A stretch of 64,000 bases of DNA from Rhynochetos jubatus (taxonomy: Eukaryota > Chordata > Aves > Eurypygiformes > Rhynochetidae): the NCBI GenBank assembly GCA_027574665.1, contig CM050648.1:136524175-136588174 (forward strand), written 5' to 3'. The notes beneath the pieces were generated by a model. It saw nothing but the letters and a program-made list of their open reading frames with translations. It ran no database searches and was not told the origin of the DNA. Numbering within the stretch: position 1 is the first letter of the stretch; each line of letters starts with the position of its first letter. Positions 29,899 through 44,600 of this stretch are shown here, piece after piece. A program made the translations under genes and the position numbers.

Positions 29899-32800
29899 GA
29901 TGTAGCTGCTGGCTGACAGGTGGGAGGGCGAGAGCTGGGAATGGAGGGCTCCCTGGAGCTGTCAGGTCCACGGCCATGCTCTGTGTGCTGCCTGTGGGGT
30001 GCGATAAATGGCTTTGGGATAGAGGGAAACTAGGAGCAGCCCTTGGCCAAGTAAAAGTTGTGTTGTGGCACTCTGCTCTGGAGTTTGCGTGTGCTATTCT
30101 GGGAACAGAAGCTGATTTGAAGAAGCCTTGACTGGCTCCAGTGGCCTTGCCTACCTTGGACCACAGCCTGCAGCAGACGGGCCACTTGCCACTGGGATGC
30201 AGTAACTGCCTGTTCTCCCAGTGCCGGACCCAGGACCTTGCTGCTGGTGCAGGGAGGCTTGGGAAGGGCATTCATGAGAGCACCAGTGGATTCCCAGAGA
30301 TTCCTGCTGAGTTGGCTTTGGGATTCTGTGTTGGCTGATGCTTTCGTTTTCCTCATGTGAGTTGAATTGGGTTCCCTATGGGAAAGACTGGCTTGAAGGA
30401 TTGTGTTCATTTTAATTTCAGTAGCTGCTGGATGCTGAGTTTTCCCAAGCTGCAGCACAGCTTGTCTCCATCACTGGTAACTGAATCACTTGTCCTGCTT
30501 TCCCGTGGGAAGGGTCCCTACTCCTGTCCTGTGCTCTTTCCTCGTGAAGGAGGATTAAATCTGCTTCTTTGACATATAGTGGGATATCTGGGACAGAGTT
30601 AGAAACTTCTGGAGCTTCTAAACAAGTATGTGTTCCAGAAGGTCCCAAACTCAGTTCCTTGTTGAGGTGTGCCTCTAACAACAGAACTAGCTCCCCTGTG
30701 GCTTGGTACCGTTTCACTGCTCCAGAAATGTGCCTGTATTTGGGGGGGAAACTCACTGAACCCTATTTCCATTCTTTGGGGCCCTGTGTCCCACGTCTCT
30801 TAAAGAGACAGCTCGGGGTAGAACTGTCAGCGTTCACTAAAGCCGAATATGTTATTCTTGAGTATTTTCTACCACTTTTGGCCTTTCCAATGCGACTTTG
30901 GGGACAGCTTTTCTGGTGGCAAAAGTAGCTTTGCATGTCCGATCAGTATCTTGTGGCGTTAATGTTCTCCATTAAAAAAATAAATTCAAAACAACTATGA
31001 AAACGCCAAACCCAAAGCAGTTAATTGGATGTTCTATTTAAGCTAATTCCCTTTTGCTGCATGGCTGCTCCTCTCCTCCTTGCACGACCAAGTCTCGCTG
31101 GTATAAATATTCTGAGAAGATAACTTTTAAGCCTAATCAAATTCTCCTTTAGAAGTATTTGTATAAAGATTCCAGTTTCTGCAATTAATCACGGGAGGCC
31201 CTGGGTTCAGTGCCATGCCGTTCTCGGGAGGCAAACAATACCCCGTGTCTGTGCTCCATCACAAGCAGCCTCTCGGTTTGACTTTCAATGAGTGACCCGG
31301 AACCACAGTGGGATTTAGCAGCAGAAAAATAATTTAGGAGAATTGTTCTATGCACACAAGGAAGATAAACTAGTCAAGCAATTTGTTAGGAACAATGCCT
31401 TTAGCTCTAGGCACGGATGGGTAACTTTTCTTCCTCTTGGTTTTATTTCTTGTGCGTCGTTAGCAGTGAGTACCGGGATCTGCCCAGGGCTCCGGATTTG
31501 CGGTTCAGAATCCAGTGTCAAGAAAGAAGATCCGAAATAAATAACTATGAACTGACTTGCATCTTCACGGCTCACAAATGTGTGCTGGCGAGCGCCTCTA
31601 CGACGTGAAGTACGCTCGGTCCTCTTCTGCCAGCCCGTCCCTCAAGGTGCAGAGGGAATCTCTCACAGTAAGAGGAGAAAACTTAATTTTGATATATATA
31701 CATAAAAATTACTCATGACTCCCTAACTTCTTCCCAAGATACGTTTTGCATTAATGCTTTAAACTGCAAGTCCCCCACACGAAGATGCCCCCGCTATAGG
31801 CAGTCGATAGTAGGGAGGCTAATCCGAGCCTTGTTAGGTGTTTTTCCATAGTCTGCAGCAAGAGTTGGACCAGATGGAGAGTAAATAACTTTATAACGTT
31901 AGAGCAAATGCAGTTTTAAATGATTACCTGTCAGCCTCTCATTAGTGTCTGGGGCCAAGCAGAAACTTGACAGGGAAAGATGTGCCTTGCTAACGAAGGA
32001 AAGCGTCAGCACCCTGTGAGAAGCAGCGAGGTTTCAGCAATGCTTTATCGACTCGAGAGAGCATCTAGCACCTCTGAATTGCTTCCTTGTTGGTCGGTGA
32101 ACCTGTTCTGAGGACTTGGAGGAGGGAATTATGTTGCATTTCAGAAACCATTTGCTTCTTCCTTTGTCCACTGGAGATGGTCATTTTCTGGATCAAACTG
32201 GTCAATCTCAAGGATTTCACTAGTGCTGTGTGTCGACATGAGGGCAGTGCCTTCGAACCTGACTGTGGTCCAGTTTTCTGTCCTTCTGCAATGTTTTGCT
32301 TTTGCTCTAGTATGAGGAAAAAAGAATGTCTGTAAAATGATGCAAAGAGGGCTTATATCATTTTTTGTTGCTGCTCTTGCATCTGAAGGTTGCCAAAAAG
32401 CAGTGGAGCCACCTCTGTTTTTCTTGTAAAGGTGCATTTTTTCATTTAGTAACTCAGTTTTGTTTCCACAGCCTCCTGGGATGGAGAGGTCACGGTGCTG
32501 TATAAATGAAAGCTGAGTAATTGAGATGGCTTTCAATGTTTTTACATTTTACTAAAAAGTTTAATGTTTACTTAATGCCCTGTAAGTGCTCAGGAGAATA
32601 CACCTTTGTTTAAAAATTCAGAACCTACTAAAGGCTTCAAGCACTGCTGAGTCCTTAACGTGCTCATGGAGGAGGAGCAAAACGATGATTTCTGTGAATT
32701 TCTGTGAAAAGTAAGTCAACATTAACTCAGTAGAAAGTACTAATGTCAGTGTGAAAGCCCTGATGTCTGCAGATGGGAAGTGTTAGGATGTGTCCTTCCA

Positions 32801-33457
32801 ATGGACAAGAATAATGCCCAGTTAGGGTTTGGATGGCCAACTTGTGGTCAGGGAGGTAAAACCCTTAGTTAATGTTGCACAGTTGCAGAGGAGCAGTTCT
32901 GTACGTTCTGTATGTAAGGAAGGCCTTTCCTAATCCTTGCCGTGCCTGGCCACCGAAGCCCCCAGTGTCATTTTAGGCAGTGCACTCCAATAACGTGTTG
33001 CACACGAGATTGGTGGTAGAGGCTGTCTAGCAGCAAAGGGCCATTTTTGACTTGTATAAGACAAAGCCTATGAAAAGTGAGTGCTGGTGGGAAGGGGGCT
33101 GACTCGCGGAGCTGCGTGTGGTTGTGACTGTGACCGTGCTGGAGGAACGTTGCCGAGGCCGAGGTCGGGTGTTTGAGTAGCAGACTAGAAGGACAGTTCC
33201 TTGGATGGATGCAACAAGCTTCTGGAGAGAGATGTCACTGTGGACTTGCTTTCAAAGGCCGCAGTTCTTCGATGCTGGAGCGGTGCTGCCCTTGGTGTTG
33301 GCTGGCTCCTTGGGGACGATGGCATTTATAGCAGGTTTTTCTGGGAACTCCTAACCAGGTATAATCAAAGCGCAGAAGAAAGTTGCAGAGCACAAGAAGT
33401 ATGCCTGGATACTATACACATCAACAAGCTTGCTAGGCTCCAACTGCAAATCACAAG
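29899..33457. other. Intergenic sequence, nothing recognised
   Basis: Mostly unique sequence with AT-rich patches near 30,960-31,160 and 31,680-31,720. No exon, RNA gene or complete repeat was identified. Confidence 0.65.
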
Positions 33458-33515
33458 AATGGATGGACTTGATGCTCTTAAAGGTCTTTTCCAACCTAAA
33501 ATGATTCTGAGAGAT
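33458..33515 (+). mobile_element. CR1 LINE 3' tip
   Basis: GGATGGACTTGATGCTCTTA, then AAGGTCTTTTCCAACCTAAA and ATGATTCTGAGAG, reads as the sense 3' end of a CR1 element, with a degraded terminal ATTCTATG repeat. About 58 bases remain. The 118-codon frame that overlaps it (33,201-33,557) is not a CR1 protein. Confidence 0.85.
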
Positions 33516-35596
33516 CCACTTCTCATGACAGCAGGTTATAGCAGGTTGTTTTCCTAGAATAGCCGGAGCTTTGGAGAACACGGTCCAAATTTCTTCAGCA
33601 TGCAACTATTTTGATTCTAAATGAGTCGTTTTGTAGGCAGACCCCAAGGGCCACTTGCTTGGGTGGCTCTAGCTCATCTTGGTTTATTTTCCGTGTACTA
33701 ATTATTCCTATGAGATTCAGTTTGTGATTTCTGTTCAGCTGTTTAGGTGTCTCCGTTGTGAAGACAAAGTAACATGTCATTTAAGTAAATTAGTATGTGA
33801 AAACTGTGTGTCCTGAAGTGTTTGATTAATGCTTGCAGAAGCCTTTGGACGCCATGTGTTTGTGGCTGGAAGCTGGGCAGTGCGTGATGCTCTCTTAAAT
33901 ACTGCCTACAGCAGTAGCTTGGGGAGAACCCCTAGACCCTACAGGAGGAAGGAGCACGGATCTGTCCTCACATTTCTTCTTCGCTCCCTCCTACCCCCCT
34001 CGTAAGAAAAAAAAGGTCTTTTGCGTGGGAAGCTCGAGGTAAGTCTGGACTGCTCCAGCCGTTCAGAGATACGAAATCTACTGTTAAAATATTCACCTCT
34101 TGCCCTGCGGTGGCGAGGCTGCGGAAGAGCGATGGCAGGAACAGCGAGGGGCCAGAGGGAAATGGGGTGAGTCCCCGGCAGTTGGAAAGGGGGCACTGGG
34201 TGTAGGCTACGCGTGGGTGCAGGGAGCAGTTTGGAGCCCTGAGCTGACAGGATTTATTTCTACAGGAGCTGGTGGATGCTTCAGCCCAGGCTGTGTGGTA
34301 GGGCTAGAAATTATCTCTTGACGAAGTCCTGGAAACGAAGCGGCAAAGGGAATTAATCATGAGCAGAGCTGAGTGACAGACGTGCTGCGTTCCTTTATTG
34401 CTGTGAAACTTTGAGTTTGGTTGTCTTTCTACGCAAACTGTTTCTCAACAGCCTGCGTTCAACGCCGGAGTGCCAGGTGGCACCTCCAGCCCGTACTTTG
34501 CCAGAGATGGTGAAGCTCTGAGGAGGAGAGGACGGGGAAGGTGTTCCCAGTGGCCCCGAAAAGTGATTAATCTTGTCAGATAACAACCCAACCAATGCCT
34601 AGTCCAAAGAATTGGGAACTGCTTGAATAAATTATGAATCACAAATGATTTATTTGGGGGTTTTCTCTGAAGAGAAGTCTGGATGAGTATAATCTGAGGG
34701 GGAGGCACAAGCTGTGCTGGAAGGCATGAAGGACCCACGCGTCTAGTGATAAATGATCAAGTGGGATGAATGGTTCTGAAGGCCAGAAAGGCCCACAGCC
34801 ATGTTTTCTGTGGCTTATCCCACCACTCAGACTTTAATAGCCCTAAAACACCTTGGAACCTGCTGACCTCTGCACTGAGACCCTGTTCAGCCCCCCAGGC
34901 TGGGTGTACTTCCAGCTCTTCTGTGGCTCCTCAGGCACTCCTCTAGGACTTCTGGTGTATCTGTCCCATACTCGTGTCTCTCCAGGGTTGGGTTCAAATG
35001 TGCAGCTGCTTTCTGATGTACCATGGTGATTTCCACGTGCTGGGGGTAAGCTTGATCCCCTCTGCTGTGCTGGGGGCAGCAGCACCTCAGAGGGTCCCAC
35101 AAGGCTCAGGTTGGCAGGACAGAAGTGGGAGCAGATGACGCGTGTGCGGCACGTGCTTGGCATTTTGTACCGGAGTGAGATGGTTTCTCTGCATCCTGAA
35201 GGGCCCCATCCAGGCTCCTGAGCCACATGGTGCTGTTTTCTCTGGGAAGTGATGGCTTCTCAAGAAGACAAGCCATCTATGTGGGCAATTGTGGGAGTTT
35301 GCCCTAATTATCCCTTTCTACCCTTTCCTCTCCCACACACTTCAGTAGTTCCCGTCAGGTAAGGAATACCAATTTATTCATAATGACTTCTGCTTGATGT
35401 GACTGTTTCCACGGCCTTTATCATATCTCTGTGCTTCCAGAACATCAGCTCTGTCACACCTGTAATTTATTCTTGAGCTGTAACGTAGCTCTTGGAAAGA
35501 TGCCCAGGTTTGACTTCAAGCAACAATGAATTCACAAGGTCCCCAGGCACGTCGCTTCAATGGTAAGTTACCTTTGCTGCCTTAATTTTCCCAGCA
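33516..35596. other. Intergenic sequence, nothing recognised
   Basis: Unique sequence without an identifiable exon, transposon or RNA gene. Confidence 0.65.
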
Positions 35597-35614
35597 TTTT
35601 TTTTTTTTTTTTTT
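35597..35614. repeat. T18 homopolymer
   Basis: Eighteen consecutive T residues. They could be the reversed tail of a retroposed sequence, but no retroposed body with a target duplication was recognised beside them. Confidence 0.95.
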
Positions 35615-38600
35615 GGCTTGGTGCATCTCATTGCATCTCCTCCTGCTAGGTTAAAGACTATTATCAGACACTTCTTCACAACCTGGTACTTGTAAATGAG
35701 GAGTCACCTACATCACAGTCTCGTTTTAGATACGCTGAGTAGTATGAGTTCTCTGCTATCCTCACAAAAAGGCAAACTTCACAGAAGTGAAATCATTCCT
35801 GTCACCCTCCTCTCAAAACCACGGTGTTTGGCACCGGTAATACGTGGAAATGATTCTCCCTTCCCCTATGTTTCCTGACATAAATTGTCCGATAGGTACA
35901 TTCTCAGATAGGTTCCAGTTCTACAGTTGCACTGAGGATGCTCTGGAAGTCAGAGAGCCTGTTTAACCTGATCCTGTTTACCAGGTTTCTCTCTTACAAA
36001 AGGCGATTTCCTCTCTTTACATCTGTCCTTGTGCGTCGGCCACAACTTGCGTGGGAAATAAATGTCCGTGTGCGGCTGCTTTGCTTGTTTGAGGAACCTG
36101 GCAAGAGCCCATCTCCCAGCGTGGCGGAGGATGCTGAGTGCAGAAAGTGATTAAATGTTTGTCTAGCGAGCAGAGCAGTGTGTTTAGCTGCCTGGAGGAA
36201 ACGCAGGCTTGTGGGACTCCAGCTAAGCTCATTCATTTTCTGATCCCTAAACTAATCTAACTGAAAAAATGAAATGCAAAATGAGAGCAGTTCTGCAGTC
36301 TCTGCAACTCTCTTTAATTGGCGGAGTCCAGGCAAGAGGCCCCAGGTGTTCAAAGAAGCCCCGGAGAAAAATATGTGGTTTCCTTTCGAGGCCTGGGGGG
36401 CACCAAGATCTTGAGGCAAACCCGATTCCGGAGGTGGGGAGCTGGGTTTAGGCTCCTCTGGGATGGGCATGGGGGAGGCTCCCATCCCCATACCCCTTAC
36501 TGTGGATGCTGAGGGGCGCAGCGGGCCAGGAGGGCTGCCTCCCTCCTGCAGTGAGAAGCTTTCTGGATGCTGCCTTTAGCTAACGGGTTTGCGTTCCCTG
36601 CAGTGCTCTTCCGTGCCGCCTCTCCGCTGCCGTAGGGAGAGACGGGGAAACGGTTTGCCGCTGGCTAACACGCAGCGCATTGAGGAGCCTCATTAGTATG
36701 CCTGGCAGATCGGCTTCGACGTTTAACTTGTCGTCTTCCTCCTCCTCCCCTGTTTATCGCTGGTACCCACCTGTTGCAAGCTTGATCACAGAAAATGGGA
36801 GAGATGAGGTTCTCCATGCCCAGGAAAAGGGAGAACAGATCCCTAGTTGGGGCTCCCATCAGCACATATTGAGCGTGACCAGGGATTAATTAATAAGAGC
36901 CCCCACGTAGCCTTGCTGGGCAGGCAATGCCGGCCCAGGAGAGAGCCTAGTGTCACGTTAAGGATACTTGTCACTGTGCAGTAACTGTAGTAACCGACTG
37001 CACAAAAATAAACACGTTGCTAAATCACACATAAATTCTTACCCTGACCACGGGGTCTCTTGGGTTCCAGCTCAAGCCAAGTGCCATCTGCTGAAGTGGG
37101 AAAAGAGCAGCGGGATGCTCGCTTCCCCTTGGGAGTGGCCGATGGTTTTGGGTTGAGCCTTCCTACCCAGAGGTGATGGCATGCAAATCCAAGAGGATTT
37201 GCTTTACACCAAATTTAAGGAAACCATTTCCAGCATCTGAAAGGATTGGAAAGCTCTGGGAACTGTGGAAGATGCTAAAGGAAGGATAAATGCAGCTACT
37301 GAAATTGCCTCCCGCTAATGCAGTGCCGGCAGTGTTTCAGCCGGTCGGTTAGGAGGAATGATTATGTAGATACTCCATTCTGACCAAGTGGGATTTATCG
37401 GAGTCAGCCTGCTGCCGTCCGTCAGCAACGGAGAAAAATTACGTTCTGTGCTGGAAGAGGAATCTGCAATCCCCGGTACAAAATGCGCAATAAGGGTAAA
37501 TGAATTGGAGATGCACCGTGCTTTTCCTGGGAACGGCAGGGCGAGCAGCGCAGCGTTTAGTTCAATGGGTAGTGTTAGACAAAATGCTGCCTTTCATATG
37601 TAAGCATTTACTGGTATTTCCTTTATTTTTAGAATTACTCTTGGCTTTTGTAATCATGCTTCATTTTGGTGTTGCAACAGTATTACTGGGAAGAGAAACA
37701 GCAGTAGGGCTGCCGTGTTTCTTCTCGAGCGCTGTCCCCATGTTCCTCCAGGTCGTGGTAGTAATTAGGGCCCAAAGACCTGCCCAATTTACTGCAGCGC
37801 GGTTGGGTTACTCGAGGGCGAGGTGTCCGCACACAGCGTTCCTCGACGCTGCTGCAGCTGTGCCGGGAGCCTCCTGTGCATGCTTTTGAGCTGTTCCTTT
37901 GGGGATGTGCCCCTCTTACCGTGCGAACCCCCAGGCCTCCCCTTTCTGCAGGGAATGCTTGGATGCACCTTTTTCCGCAGCCTGTTTCTTCACTTTCAGC
38001 GCATCGTTTCTCCCTGTGGCTCCCGAAGCAAGCCCTGAAGTGTCGGAGCCCTCGTACAGACACAGTGACCTCAGGGCTGGGCAACCAGCGGGTGCTTGCG
38101 GGAAGACGGGAGCTTTCTCCAAGCAGGACAACCTCTCTGTGTGCTGTATTGTAAGTGCCTTCATATTGGGTTGGAAAAATCGAGCTTCTCCAGGAGCCAC
38201 TGCCAGACCCTGGGCTGGGGTCCTCTCGCACTGCCCCTCGGCTTCGGTCGCCAGCGGCACAGAAAGGAGGCTTAAACGGCGTGGGGATGATGCTCTTCCT
38301 TTCCCACGCTTGTGGGAGATGGATAAAAATGCTGGTTGCTTTTTTCCCCACCTCTAACAGAGAACTGTAATTAAATGTCCCTTTCCTTAATGTGTCCTAT
38401 GGTAATTAGAAACGACTTATTAAAGGCTCAATGACGGCTGCTGCAGCACAGCACTGCCTGCTCGTGCCCAGCACCCCGAGCAAGGTCAGGGGTCTGTTGT
38501 GTGAGATGCTGCACTGATACACAGCAAGATGTGTGACTCTTGCTCTAATGACCTTCTTCTCAGTAGATAGCTGGGATTGTGAACCCCCAAAGGAAGCTTT

Positions 38601-41600
38601 TTTTTTGAGATGTTCCCTGAAAAACAGGAACAAGAAGAATACCGTATGTCTCTGTGATTGCTTTTAAAGAGGAATGGTAAGCCGTGGAAAATATTACACA
38701 TGCCTTTGCTCGGGCATGTTGATGTGATGGACCAAAAGAGAAGCAGCTTTCAGTGAAACAGTGTTGCTCAGTAGGAAATTTCCTATATGAAAATCTCCCC
38801 AAGTAAGGGCAGCAGCAGAGAGATGAAGTGTCAACATGAAGCTTCAGCTGAGGAAAGGAAAATGTATTACAGCTTTGAGGAGAAAATGAAAAGAAATTCA
38901 GCATGCTTTAACATGCATACTCTGCTAGGGCTGCCACCACTCAGCCAGAGTTCCTCTCCTTTGAAAAAATAAAAAAATCCAGTCAATTAAAAATCAAACT
39001 GTCCCATGTGTATGAGTTCAAGTGACTAGGCTGGGTTGTTTTAATGTTTACTTCATGCACTTACACTAATTGAAATGCTAGTTATATTGAATGAGTCTTT
39101 AAAAATGCTGTGGCTTCACTACATCCTGGCAAATGTCACGGGAAAAGGACATTTAGTTATAGCCTGCTTCAGGAGAAATAAAAAGTCAAGATTAAATTAA
39201 TACTAATGTCTGTTTGAAAACTATAATAAATGTTAGACTAGGTGAGGAAGCATGAACTATCATCTGCAGCTTTGCAGGATACTGCTTTTGCAAATTCATG
39301 GAAAATTAAAACCCATTAGCATCTCGAGTACTTTGCAGGGGAGTTCTTGCAGAAGTTGTCGCTATTCCCTGCCTTGCTGGAAGCATCCCGGGTGGCTCAG
39401 CCTGTGCTGCGAGCTCCAGGCGATGCCTGCCCGGGGCTTGGTTAGCCGGAGCCTTCGTCCTAGCAGAGCTCCCGGGCGGGTAAAAAGCAGGTCAGCTGCC
39501 GTGGTGATGTCCTCTGCAGGGAAGCGGGGGCTTGGTGGAGCTGCTGAGAAGGTGGATGCTGGGCTGGGGGCCTGGGGCAGCATCAGTGGGTCAGACAGGG
39601 ACGCAGGGGGTCCTAAACCCCGGTGAGAGATGAGGTTGCAGGTAGCATATGGCTCTTAGCCCCTGGGGACACAAATTCGTTCCCTCTGCAAGCGCTGAAG
39701 CAATAAAACACTCTGAAACAGCCAACCCAGGATGCCTGTCAGCCTTCGGATGAGTTTATACAGGAGCTGATGTGTAGCCAAAGTGGGAGGACTTTTACTG
39801 CCATCAGCAGATGTTGGTGGCTGCCACTCTAGAAACAAGCTCGGCTGTAAATCAGCTTTTCTACCTCTGCAGCATTATTTTTTTCTTTCTCTAGTTTTCA
39901 CTGTGCTCAAAACAGCATCAAATCCTTCTCCATCCTCCTCTCCCTCCTCCATCCTCTTGTGCCTCTGCCAAGGGCTAAAAATTCTCAGTTTCCGAACGTG
40001 AACTCGTAGCTTGCAGCAAACCCTGGAGGTTGCGGTGCTCTGGACGCAGAGGAGCTGCCGGTGACCCAGGCAGGGCTGCAGCTCTGGCAGCGGTGCTCGG
40101 CCCCTTGGCAGCCACTGGCCACCGCTGAACCACCCCGCTGCCCCGGTCGCGGAGGTGCAGCCGCATTGTTGGATGGACATGCTCAGGTGTTGGCAACAGC
40201 TTCTTCACACAGGCAGAACGTGTAGGTAGCGCTGGTTGGGGGGGCAGTTGCCTGGCGCTGGGGTAATGACTTGGATGCATCTTAGTGTGAGAGATAAATT
40301 AAAAAAATCTTCCTGCCAGCTGAAGAAAGGCATCGCCTGCTTCTCTCTGGCCGCAAACTCCTACTGTTCCCCAAACGGCTCTGACTGCGTTGCTCTGGGA
40401 CACTGCGGTATCAGGTCTGGAAGGAAGGAAGGACTTGCATAGCACTGAAAAAGCAATTCAGGGGGACATGGTTGTGCTTGGCGCTGGCCTTCTCGCTCTT
40501 GTGCACCTCACGCGTCCTTGTGTCCACCGCCTCAGCCCCCTCCCTGGTGCAGTGAGCCCCGCCAGCCTTGCTTGGAAAATCAGAGCTGCCATCTCCCCTT
40601 TTTCTGGATGAACCTGATGAAGGGTTTCCTGTTTCTCTTACAGGTCTGGTTCCCTCTAGTAATCCCTTTGGAGGGTGGAATTACCCCCAGCACCCGTTGT
40701 ACGTGTATGCGTGTGTGTATATAAATATATAACCCCCTCATTTTACATTTGTATGCTGGGCTGGGACTGTAGGCGTCGCTTCCCACGAGGTTGATAAGCT
40801 GGAAATCCCAGACTGAGCCAAATTGCTTTGGGCTCAGAGGAGTTTCTTTACAGTATTATTTTTCCCCCTTGAAACACATAAACTCATAACACCCAAGCTG
40901 TGGTTTGTTATCTCTTGTTTCCATTGTTATGCTATGGCTGGCAGACAGACTTTTAGGCAGGAGACCACATGGTTACTGGTCTGTAATAGTGTTATTTTTG
41001 GATTCTAAGAACAACGATCCAAAATCAATATATATTTTCCCAGCATAAGCAGGCCTGTGCCAGTCTTGGCCTGTGAATTTGGCTACTTCCAGTGTGTTCA
41101 GAACCATTAGCTGAGGGTTTATTCTGTCTCTTTTTCATTTTACTTTAGAGGTATCACTTTCTGCATTGCCTTCCCCTGCTACTGAGAACTGGGTTTTTAT
41201 TTTGGGGTTTTCTTTCCCTTCTTTGGTTCTGCTTCTCTATTTATTTATTTATTTTTTCTCCACAAGCTCCTGTCCTATGAGATGAATTATCTTTCAGCAA
41301 GGTAAGATGAATCCCACCCTGGTCTCAGACGATGGTCATCAACCAGCTCATGTAGGTACCTGTGTTGCAGAGCCTCTTTTTATCTGATGGAGAAAAATGC
41401 CCACTTCTAGGACACTCACCTCCTCCTAAGCTACATCTCTCAACAGCTGAGAGGAACTGCATCCCAGAGGTCCCTGTCCTACTCCTTTAACCCACGAGGG
41501 ACCCTGGAAGGCAGTGCAGGCACAGGTTTCCATACTGCACGTCCTGAAAGTTGGGAAAGGTAAACCCAAACGCTGAAGCTTAAGATATTTTCAGCCCTGG

Positions 41601-44600
41601 AATAGGAACCCACCACTTGAAACAAACTCTTCAACATTTTGTTTTCCTCTGACATCTAGCTTGCTTCTATCTGTGATAGAAACGATTTTCCTACTGTGAT
41701 AGCTGAGTTCAGCAATGACCACGATTACATTTTCTTTTCAGCCCCTTTACTGAAACTCTACCCACTCGCAGAAGTCTTCAGTTTATAAGAGACCTTCATG
41801 CTCACACTGACACTTCACTCGCTGGGTGCCTTGGCTGCTTGAGAAATCCCTACGAGCGGTTCCCCTCCTCATCTGTGTTCCGAGGCCATCTGCTCCCTGC
41901 AGCGATGGACCTCTGGGGTTCTTTCAAGGTACCTTTCTGTGGGTCCCCGCTATGCTCTTGTAAACGCAGTGGAGCCGCAGAAGCCCACGCGTGCTTCCAC
42001 GCTGGATGGAAAACCCTTTGTGCAAATGCACTGGGCTTTGCAAACCTTTTCTTGGGCCTGGCAATTCTGGCTCTGCGTCCCTGTTCCCGGGGCTGGGATT
42101 TGCTTGCTCGGTCCCCCATGGCTTTCTGGCCAGGATTTGCTGTTGTGATCCACAGCAATGGGGAATCCTTACTGGGCTCTTTTAGCAGGCTCTTTTCCAG
42201 CTTTGTGTGTCTGTCAGCCCTTACGACCTAGCCTTAAACTACGCATTTCACTAGCCTGTGAGTTTGATGTAAATCTCCCATCTCAGACCTCTGAAGCATC
42301 TGTCTTTATATGAAACCAATATTCCTCCAAGTTGTTTCTTGTCAGAATGCAGTGTTCTCTTTCTTTTCCAGTGTCGCCTAATAACCAGCTCTTCCCACTT
42401 AGCTGTAGATTATTGAGCAAGACTAATCTTTCTGACTGTGAAAAATTGTATTTGTTTTACAGCCATGCTTTGCTTGTCTTCCTTTTAAGCATGTCTTCAT
42501 AAAAATAAAATCTTGCATGAGCCTTTTTAGATGGTATTTCTGGTGCCAGGCATCTTCCTGTCTCTTATTTTCCAAATTCTCCCAGGCAAGAGACAAGTGT
42601 TATAATCCATTATTTAATTTCGTATCTCATTTCTCCTCTACCCCTGTGTGTTTTATCCACTTGGTGTCCTGTACTCTCAAAGCTCCGTGTGTCAGTGGGA
42701 GACTTGCCTGCGATAAAGGCAAGAGATGACTTTTTTTGAGGAAAAGCAGTGATTTTAGTAAGTCCCTTTGCCTTGGTCTTGCCTAGAGCATCAAGCTTTG
42801 CAGCCCCAATACATCAGTGATGCAAATCCTACCTATACATCTAGGGGGGCTTTCCTGTGTCTTGTCCCACACTACAGCACGGAACTAACTAAGGCAACAC
42901 CGCCCTTGGGAAGGGAGATGAGCCTGTGGCATCCCGAGATATTTAGGTGTTTGAGAAGACCAGCAGATTGCTCTTGACTCAAGGACTTCAGACCTGAGTC
43001 TGCGTTTCCAGAACTACGGGCACATTGTTGTTTAGAAATGCCCCTTTTTTGACAAACCCACTCTTACCTGGCCCCCTGAAAACAATATCTACCTTGCAAT
43101 GCTGGTATACGATTTACCTCCTAGACAACTCCTGTGAGCGGCCCTGATGGGAATACAATGATTCACGCCGGCAGCTGGATCCTCTGGTATACAAAATCCT
43201 GAAATGACAAATTAAGCTTTCAGAAAGAGGCACAGTGTAATTCCAGAGCTGCTACAGAGCATTTTGTGTACATGCTGTTCCCCTGCCTGATCGCCCATCG
43301 TGGGTTATGATGCTTTTTCTTCCCCTCCCCTATCATGTGCAGCGAAAACATGGATTATTCTGAGCGTTTGAACAGGTAGTTGTAGCCCTCCTAATCGATG
43401 GGAAAGAGATGCAGTAATATTTATTAGTCTGCCAATAAGGACGCCTGGAGAGGAAAAAAAGGAGGTCTAAATACAAACATGGAAAACAAACAAACATATA
43501 TATGAGATATATTCCTCACAGACGAGCAAAGAGGAAGCAAATCATGTCTAGACCATGTCGGTGGTCTAGAAAGGGGCTGCTACAGCAAAAGCAAGAGAAG
43601 CATTATCACCTAAACCCTCACAAAAACTGCAAATCAACATTTTCTGAGCTGAGCCACTATAAAAGAGGAACCTCTGCATTCCATTTCTAAATTAATTTAT
43701 ATAAAAGCAAAAAAAAATCCAACCAACCCCAACCCACACATGCCAAAACCCTGACAAATATCCAGCCAGCTCCAGTTCGGGTTGCAGTGGAGATCATTGC
43801 TAATTTTTCCATGGAACGACTTGGTGCCAGGCTGTTATCCCAATGCTTTTTACTTGGGCTAGAAATGTCCTGCAGCTCCTTTCTCCCCCTCTCTGGGAGT
43901 GAGGAAGAGTGCTTGCCGCCCTCCCATGATTAACTGTTTCACATCCTGGAAAATGGAAGAGAAGGTGGCAGGTAAGGGGAAAAGAGTAATTCCTTGTGAC
44001 ATCGGAGGTAAGGCCACGGATGCATCAGCAGCCAGGCATTTCCTCACGTTCGTTAGCAGCAAATCTGAATGTGCCGGTGGCTGCCTGTTGGATTAATGCC
44101 GAGTCTTGCCCTGCATTAGCAGTGTGGATAACGTGAGGGGTTTCTGGCGAGGACTTAATGAAAGAAATTCTTGCGATAAACTGAATCTGAAGAGTATCTG
44201 CTCACTGTGAAACACGAGAATGAAGGATATAGGTACCTCCTGCTGAAACACTGCGATACCCTCTATTTGAGTTGCTGGCAAGTGCTGGAGGCAGAGCACG
44301 TGGTGACGTGAGTAGAGGTGGTGGCCTGGGAGGGGAGAGCTGCGGGTCCAGCCATGGCTGGGCAGAGGGGTGCACCATGCCCACAAGCACCCACAGGTGA
44401 TGTGGATCTGGCACCTAAGCTCTGCTCCAGCGACCCAGCAAAAGGCTGTCCTCTGCCACTGTGGGGGTCTGCATGCAGTTTCCAGACCTAAGTGCACCCA
44501 GACAGCTCGTGTCTGGGGGGGCTGGTGGGGAAAAAGCTGTGGAGGGGTATGGAGGCGTAGAGATGTGGGACCAATCTTGGTGGTGGGGCTTCCCTGAGAC